A DNA stretch of 8,723 bases from an uncultured Planctomycetaceae bacterium (GTDB taxonomy: Bacteria; Planctomycetota; Planctomycetia; Pirellulales; Pirellulaceae). Below are positions 4,183 through 8,723 of the stretch, piece after piece. The stretch's first letter is position 1; each line of letters starts with the position of its first letter. The notes beneath the pieces were generated by a model. The model was not told the origin of the DNA. It ran no database searches and worked only from the letters and a program-made list of their open reading frames with translations. The stretch spans positions 1 to 8,723 of the forward strand of contig CAIYOB010000231.1 of assembly GCA_903927685.1 (NCBI GenBank), read 5' to 3'. The position numbers and the translations under genes were made by a program.

Positions 4183-7134
4183 TCACTCTACCGGCTTACC
4201 GTTGAAAACCACCTGCTTGCCGCTCAAGCTGGCGTTCGGCGCAAACGTCACGGCCGCGCCGGCGGGTGCCGCAGCCGTGATCTCGACGACGTCGTCCCGC
4301 ACTCGCCAGGTGACAGTAACCGGTCCGCGCACCGTAGCGACTTTGCCCTGAGCCCACGTCAGGCCGGTCAGGTGCGGGCTGATTTGCACGGCGGCCGCGC
4401 CCGGTTCCGTGGCTTTGACACCCAGCACGATCCGTGGCAGGAAGTAATTCGGAGCCGAGGACCAGGCGTGGCAGTGGCTCCGCGTCGGAAACTGCCCGCC
4501 GCCTGTGGTCCCGCTGGGAAAACTCTCCCAGACCGTCGTCGCCCCGGCTTCCAGCATGGGCAGGTAGTTGCGGTAGATCTCCTGGATGATCTCGTCCTCC
4601 AGGTCGAGTTTCTCCAGCGCCTCGAACTGGTACAACGCGGCAAACGGCGAGCCGACGCGAACCATGCCCTCGGGCGGCGTCAATAGATTGCGTTTGGCCG
4701 CCTCGAGATTCTGCGGTTCGAGGATGTCGTACAGCACTGCCAGGAAACTGGTGTGCTGGCAGGTCGAGGGACTGGGCGAACCATCGCCGCGCACGGAATC
4801 CGGATAGGCTTGCTTCTGCGCGTCCCACAGGCGATTCACGCCGCGCACCAGACGTTGGCGCAACGCCTGGAGCCAAGCGTCGTGGCGATGGTCATCCAAC
4901 ACGTGCCCCAGCTTCAAGGCTGCATCGATGGCCCCCACGACGAACATGGAATTGTGCAACACGGTCTTCTGGTTGGAATCGATCGGGGTCCAGTCAAAGA
5001 AGTTCCAGAACGGAGCGCTGAACAAGTCCTGCTCGTTGACATACCGCTCGGCGCCCTGCAGGTTCTGAATCACCGCCGGCCAGAACTCACGCACGGCTTC
5101 CGCGTCCCCGGTGTACCAGTAGTAGTCCCAGACAGAGATGCCCCACAGGAAACTCCAGGCTGGAATCAGGACGTCCCAGGACGACGGCGTTTGGCACCCG
5201 GCGATCGGGTACCGCTCCAGCGACTGGGCCGAAATGCGGATGCACCGCCGCGCGATGTCGGTCGTGCCGAACGCGGGATAGGCCAGCAGTGACTCGTTGC
5301 GAGCGTCGCCCACCCAGTGCGTCTGTTCGTACAGCGGACAATCGGTGAACGTGTCCTCCATGCACAGCTTGAGCGTCCGCGTCGAGATGTCCCAGATGCG
5401 GTCCAGGCGGGCGTCGCTGCAGGCAAAGCTACCAATGTAGTCCAGCGGGTACGTGGACTCGATCAGGCGGAAGTTGCGGATCCGCACGGGCGTCTTTTGG
5501 TTCCGCAGAGTGATGAAGACGTAGCGGCCCGAGCGCCGCTTGAGCGACGTGAACTCGTTCGCGCCTTGCCGGGTGATATATCGCATCCCGTTCCGGTTGC
5601 TGATGGAATGCTGCAGCCGGCCGTCCGGCGTGATGTACTCGAGGCTGAAAATATCCACCGCGACCCCGGCGTCGGCGATCAGGTCGAAGCTGTAATAGCC
5701 CACGTTCTGTTCGCCCAAGTCGTACAGCAGTTCGACGTCCCCGTCGGGGCTCGGCTGAATCGTCGTGACCGTGGGCGACTCGTGCATCAAAGCCGCGGGC
5801 GACTGGACCAGCGCGGTGGCGTCGGCGACCTCCTGCCGGCCGCGGAATTGCCAGTGAATATCCTCGACGAACATCGCTTCCCGCGGCATGACTTCGGCCC
5901 GCGCGGCCAATTGGGACCGGAAGTCCTCGATGGTCTTGACGGCAGGCAGTAGACGTTGGGTGTCCGCGCCGTAGCCTTCGGCGGCCTTGGCCAACACGGG
6001 ATCTTCCGCGGTGAACGGCATCCACAGCAGATCGTCTTTGAGCACCGCGTATTCGGGGAAGCGGAGGAAGCACCAAGGATTGGGATGCGCCGCGTCCAGC
6101 AGATTCTCCAGCTGCAAGCCGTCCGGATCGAGGAACCGCAGCGACTTTTCCTTGTCGTGCCCGTAAATATTGCGCACGAACGCGACAACCAGATGCCGGC
6201 CCGCCGTGAGTTCGAATCGCCCTTCCTTGGCCTGCCGCCCATCGATGGCGACCAGCAGGTTCTCGTTCTGGACGGTCACGGCGCGGGGGGCGGGCAGGTC
6301 CAGGATCGTAGCCATGCCGCAGGCACAGCTGACATGGTTGTTCGCTTCGATCACGCCCGGATGGACCAGCCGCGCGGCGGGCAGGCAGAAATTCAGCGCG
6401 TCACACTTCACCACTTTGGCGCCCAGGAACGCTTTCGGCGCCACGGGCTGCCGCGTCAACAAGGCCACGTCGCGCGGATTCAAGCCCTGCCACGGGCCGG
6501 CGTGAGCAGCGCACAGCACGCGGGCCGGACTGAATTGCAGCGGCTCGGCCAGCCGGGCATCGTACCATTCGGCGGGCTCCATCTGAATGCTGACTTTGGG
6601 TGTATTGCGGATCCAAGCCACCGCGTCCGCGATCTCCCAACTGGCGTCGCTGGCAATCGTGACCGACTGGCCGCCACAGACGGCATCCAATTGGGCCAGC
6701 AGGCCCGCCTGCTTGGGCACGCGATGGAAATCGCCGACGCCGTAGTACCGCGCGATGACGCGGATCTCATTGGCCCCGTCGCGGAGATAGGCGCTGACAT
6801 CCAGTTCGTCGTATTGAAAATGCTCGGGCCAGCAGCGGCTGGGGCCGTCGTTGACCCATGCGCCGTTGACATACAGCCGATAGTAGCTGTCCGCCGTGAT
6901 CCGCATCCGGCCGCTGACCGGATCGTCCAGCTGGAACGTCTTGCGGGCGATCACCGTCTGATTGTAGGCCTGGCAATCCGCCTGATTCCGCCAGATCCAC
7001 TCCGCGGCCCAATCGCCGGACGGGATGTCTGCGGCGACGGCCAGGCAACGGATGGACAAGGTCAGCCAAACGCTGGCCGCAAGCGAAAGAACGGTAACTC
7101 GAGCAGCTCGCAGACGAGGAGAGGTTGTGTTCAT
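4183..7134 (-). CDS. Exported GH78 alpha-L-rhamnosidase
   Basis: This is a 983-residue protein. The ATG is preceded by CAGGAG 5 bases upstream, and residues 1-35 form a signal peptide with basic residues followed by a hydrophobic core ending near AVAA. The order fits bacterial GH78 enzymes: N-terminal beta-sandwich domains (WAAEWIW near 42, YYRLYVNG near 84, about 40-560), an (alpha/alpha)6 barrel (about 570-900) and a C-terminal beta domain (about 905-983). The block DCPLYEQTHWVGD at 598-610 gives Asp598, Glu603 and Asp610. Their spacing of 5 and 7 equals that of Asp567, Glu572 and Asp579 in Bacillus sp. GL1 RhaB; Glu870 in TTVWESF would be the counterpart of its Glu841 general base. HCHAWSSAP at 887-895 is a further family motif. 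It should release terminal alpha-L-rhamnose from glycosides or polysaccharides outside the cytoplasm. The protein contains 17 cysteines, a high number. It may be co-transcribed with the TPR lipoprotein 74 bp upstream. Confidence 0.92.
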   Translation of the reverse strand: MNTTSPRLRAARVTVLSLAASVWLTLSIRCLAVAADIPSGDWAAEWIWRNQADCQAYNQTVIARKTFQLDDPVSGRMRITADSYYRLYVNGAWVNDGPSRCWPEHFQYDELDVSAYLRDGANEIRVIARYYGVGDFHRVPKQAGLLAQLDAVCGGQSVTIASDASWEIADAVAWIRNTPKVSIQMEPAEWYDARLAEPLQFSPARVLCAAHAGPWQGLNPRDVALLTRQPVAPKAFLGAKVVKCDALNFCLPAARLVHPGVIEANNHVSCACGMATILDLPAPRAVTVQNENLLVAIDGRQAKEGRFELTAGRHLVVAFVRNIYGHDKEKSLRFLDPDGLQLENLLDAAHPNPWCFLRFPEYAVLKDDLLWMPFTAEDPVLAKAAEGYGADTQRLLPAVKTIEDFRSQLAARAEVMPREAMFVEDIHWQFRGRQEVADATALVQSPAALMHESPTVTTIQPSPDGDVELLYDLGEQNVGYYSFDLIADAGVAVDIFSLEYITPDGRLQHSISNRNGMRYITRQGANEFTSLKRRSGRYVFITLRNQKTPVRIRNFRLIESTYPLDYIGSFACSDARLDRIWDISTRTLKLCMEDTFTDCPLYEQTHWVGDARNESLLAYPAFGTTDIARRCIRISAQSLERYPIAGCQTPSSWDVLIPAWSFLWGISVWDYYWYTGDAEAVREFWPAVIQNLQGAERYVNEQDLFSAPFWNFFDWTPIDSNQKTVLHNSMFVVGAIDAALKLGHVLDDHRHDAWLQALRQRLVRGVNRLWDAQKQAYPDSVRGDGSPSPSTCQHTSFLAVLYDILEPQNLEAAKRNLLTPPEGMVRVGSPFAALYQFEALEKLDLEDEIIQEIYRNYLPMLEAGATTVWESFPSGTTGGGQFPTRSHCHAWSSAPNYFLPRIVLGVKATEPGAAAVQISPHLTGLTWAQGKVATVRGPVTVTWRVRDDVVEITAAAPAGAAVTFAPNASLSGKQVVFNGKPVE

Positions 7135-7208
7135 GGGGACTCCTGGTGCTTAGGGAATCCCGTAATGATATCGAATTCCACGTGCCCGGCACAACCTCTC
7201 CCCGGCAC

Positions 7209-8000
7209 TCATTCCCGTTGCAGGGCGAGCGTGTCCGCCACCATGACCGGCGGCTGGCCGTCGCCCGACTGCTTGGCCGCCAGCGATTGCAGGCTGTTCA
7301 GCCCGTCCCGGGCGGTCTGCAGTTGGGGATCGATTTGCAGGGCCCGTTCGAAGTTCGCCCGGGCGTCCGCCCAGCGGCCGGCCAGCGAAAAGGCCAACGC
7401 CAGATTGGCGTGCGCTTCGGCTTCGCTGCAGCCGGCCCTGGCAAAGGCGTCCATCGCCTCGGCGTCTCGGCCCGTCCTGGCAAACAGCAGCCCCAGGTTG
7501 TTGTGGGCGCGGCGCAGGTCCGGATCCAGGCCCACAGCCTGACGCAGCTCGTTCTCGGCCTCCGGCCAGCGTTCCTGCAGGTAGTAGCTGTACCCCAAGT
7601 CGCAGTGCACGTCGGCCCGATCCGGGACCAGTTCGAGGGCGTTTCGGTAATGCCCTTCGGCGACCTCGCACTCGCCCTTTCGGTCGTGCAGCAAAGCCAG
7701 GAAGTGGTGCGCGTCCGCCTGCCGAGGCGTTACTTTGAGCACCTCCTGGTACACCTTCTTGGCCTCGTCCGTCCGCCCTTGACGTTCCAGGCCACGGGCC
7801 ATGGCCACCTGGATTTCGGCCTTCTGCTCCGTCGTCAGGGGTGGCGTTTCCACGGATGCCAGCGGCGTGCCCCGCTGGCCGAGCGACCCCCCTTTGGACC
7901 AGGGGAACCGGAAGCCCGACATCCCGCTGGGGGCCTGACAGCCGCCCAGCGAGACGAGCAGGAGGATCGCCATCAACCAACGGGCGGAGGAGAGTCGCAT
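7209..8000 (-). CDS. TPR-repeat lipoprotein
   Basis: This is a 263-residue protein. The ATG at 8000 is preferred because GAGGT lies 9 bases upstream and because a clean lipoprotein leader starts there: MRLSSARW, a hydrophobic core, then LGGC with Cys21 as the lipidation site. In-frame ATGs at 8018 and 8057 would lengthen the leader by 6 or 19 residues without a better ribosome binding site. After a linker (22-55), about five tetratricopeptide repeats fill residues 58-230. Typical features are GRTDEAKKVYQEVLKVTP, FLALLHDRKGECEVAEGHYRNALELVP (split here by the usual turn), LGYSYYLQERWPEAENELRQ, NNLGLLFARTGRDAEAMDAF and ANLALAFSLAGRW. TPRs form a helical scaffold for protein-protein contacts, so a membrane-anchored assembly or envelope role is likely; the partner is unknown. 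It lies between the partial upstream gene (103-bp gap) and the rhamnosidase (74-bp gap), all on one strand, so an operon is possible. Confidence 0.85.
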   Translation of the reverse strand: MRLSSARWLMAILLLVSLGGCQAPSGMSGFRFPWSKGGSLGQRGTPLASVETPPLTTEQKAEIQVAMARGLERQGRTDEAKKVYQEVLKVTPRQADAHHFLALLHDRKGECEVAEGHYRNALELVPDRADVHCDLGYSYYLQERWPEAENELRQAVGLDPDLRRAHNNLGLLFARTGRDAEAMDAFARAGCSEAEAHANLALAFSLAGRWADARANFERALQIDPQLQTARDGLNSLQSLAAKQSGDGQPPVMVADTLALQRE

Positions 8001-8009
8001 CAGATGGAT

Positions 8010-8014
8010 ACCTC
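8010..8014 (-). promoter_or_regulatory. Ribosome binding site supporting the start of the TPR lipoprotein
   Basis: Read on the minus strand this is GAGGT, 9 bases before the ATG at 8000. The in-frame ATG at 8018 lies just upstream of it and has no comparable site of its own, which favours the 8000 start. Confidence 0.5.
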
Positions 8015-8103
8015 GCATAACAATCAATCGGCAAGCAGCTTGAATCCGAAACGCCAATCACGAACCCGGGGACACGCGCAAGGCGGAGTCCCGCTCGCGA
8101 AAT

Positions 8104-8723
8104 CTACCGACCGGGCATCGCTGCGGCCCCGCCGCCTGAGCCCGTCGTGGCGGACGAACCGCCCCCGGACTGGACCTGACGCTCGAACCGCTGGTACCAC
8201 CAACGCGTCTCGTCGCCGAACGGAGCGGCGACCCGCGCCACATCGACAACGACTTGAGCGGGAGCCCCGAATTCCTCGAACCGCTTGGCTACCTCAGCGC
8301 GGCGGGCGGCGTCCAAGTCGGGGTTCCCGGTCGACTCGATCACGACCGGGTGATGAGCCCACACGGAGAACTCGGCGGCCAAGTCACGCACGCGCTTGTC
8401 TCCGGCCGGGTTCAAACCGGCTCCCTCGCCGCAGAAGTCATAGCGGTACAGCCACAGACGGGCCCCCCAGGCGTTGCAGATCTGGGCTCGCTGAGCCGCT
8501 CGGACCCGGGCGCCCTGCGGGACTTCCTCGAACTCTTCCGGGTATCCCCAATACTTGTATTGGAGCGCTGGCTTGAGTCGATTCCGCCACCAAGCCAGCG
8601 GGCCCGAGCCGGAATGGTACTCGGCCACGTACGTGGACTCCGCGCACGGGACGACTTCGGCAGCACTCGCGTCCGCGACCCTCTCCTCGACAACCGTCCT
8701 ATCGCTGGGCAGGGGTTCCAGCG
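8104..8723 (-). CDS. Uncharacterised protein, possibly with an OmpA-like C-terminal region (5' end outside window)
   Basis: The frame ends with TAG at 8104-8106 and stays open to the window edge, giving 205 visible residues. A GTG at 8628 is an internal possible start, but no clear ribosome binding site supports it and coding-like sequence continues upstream, so I treat the gene as partial. The visible part begins acidic and polar, then has an aromatic-rich block (PLAWWRNRLKPALQYKYWGY, PEEFEEVPQG, NAWGARLWLYRYDF). It then shows LNPAGDKRVRDLAAEF, VVIESTGNPDLDAARRAEV and PAQVVVDVAR. This helix-strand-helix order with 'pVVIEstg...LDaaRRaeV' is reminiscent of the OmpA-like peptidoglycan-binding fold, but the resemblance is weak. 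The last 23 residues are rich in Gly, Ser and Ala and probably disordered. The following TPR lipoprotein gene is on the same strand, which fits an envelope role. I cannot assign a function. Confidence 0.6.
   Translation of the reverse strand, partial: LEPLPSDRTVVEERVADASAAEVVPCAESTYVAEYHSGSGPLAWWRNRLKPALQYKYWGYPEEFEEVPQGARVRAAQRAQICNAWGARLWLYRYDFCGEGAGLNPAGDKRVRDLAAEFSVWAHHPVVIESTGNPDLDAARRAEVAKRFEEFGAPAQVVVDVARVAAPFGDETRWWYQRFERQVQSGGGSSATTGSGGGAAAMPGR

Noticed and set aside
7166..7179. TGATATCGAATTCC, identical to a stretch of common cloning-vector polylinkers
   Set aside because: Flanking bases on both sides do not match a polylinker, and the surrounding genes are continuous and consistent, so vector contamination is unlikely.
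5956..7542. Plus-strand open frame of 528 codons opposite the rhamnosidase and part of the TPR gene
   Set aside because: It spans two well-supported minus-strand genes and their spacer, and its translation has no recognisable domain.
8083..8094. Short hairpin GCGG-AGTC-CCGC between the right-edge gene and the TPR lipoprotein
   Set aside because: A 4-bp stem is expected by chance in GC-rich DNA and no T-run follows on the relevant strand.
7125..8576. Plus-strand open frame of 483 codons opposite the TPR lipoprotein and the partial right-edge gene
   Set aside because: It crosses two minus-strand genes, is Arg/Pro-rich in its second half, and shows no motif; it is a shadow frame.
1..8723. Searched for CRISPR repeats, insertion sequences, tRNA genes and defence genes
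   Set aside because: No spaced direct repeats, transposase motifs, tRNA-like cloverleaf or known defence domains were seen on either strand.

Overview
The window looks like chromosome from a GC-rich Gram-negative-type bacterium. Two small lipoproteins, two large Sec-exported sugar enzymes, a Tat-type signal on a DegT-family aminotransferase, and loosely packed mixed-strand genes together suggest a planctomycete (Pirellulales-like), probably from an environmental or metagenomic assembly. This assignment is inferred from gene style; the window has no rRNA or other marker gene.

Layout from left to right: (1) the C-terminal end of an HrpA-type RNA helicase (+), followed by a perfect 9-bp inverted repeat; (2) a secreted glycoside-hydrolase-like protein (+) with a GH71/GH99/WbsX-like barrel and a C-terminal CBM9-like sugar-binding domain; (3) a small lipoprotein (-) whose 3' end overlaps that gene by 26 bp; (4) a roughly 300-bp divergent spacer with a possible decayed coding fragment; (5) a DegT/DnrJ/EryC1/StrS aminotransferase (+) carrying a twin-arginine leader; (6) after only 10 bp and in convergent orientation, a large exported GH78 alpha-L-rhamnosidase (-); (7) upstream of it on the same strand, a TPR-repeat lipoprotein; (8) an incomplete unknown protein running off the right edge (-).

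The central genes fit a theme of extracytoplasmic carbohydrate processing. The rhamnosidase would trim terminal L-rhamnose, and the barrel-CBM9 protein may cut or bind a polysaccharide. The aminotransferase family normally builds amino sugars in the cytoplasm, so its export signal is the oddest point in the window. There is no SusC/SusD pair, transporter, sulfatase or regulator here, so this is not a classical polysaccharide utilisation locus. I found no CRISPR array, transposase, tRNA or defence system. The most unusual items are the Tat-tagged aminotransferase and the secreted WbsX-like/CBM9-like fusion.
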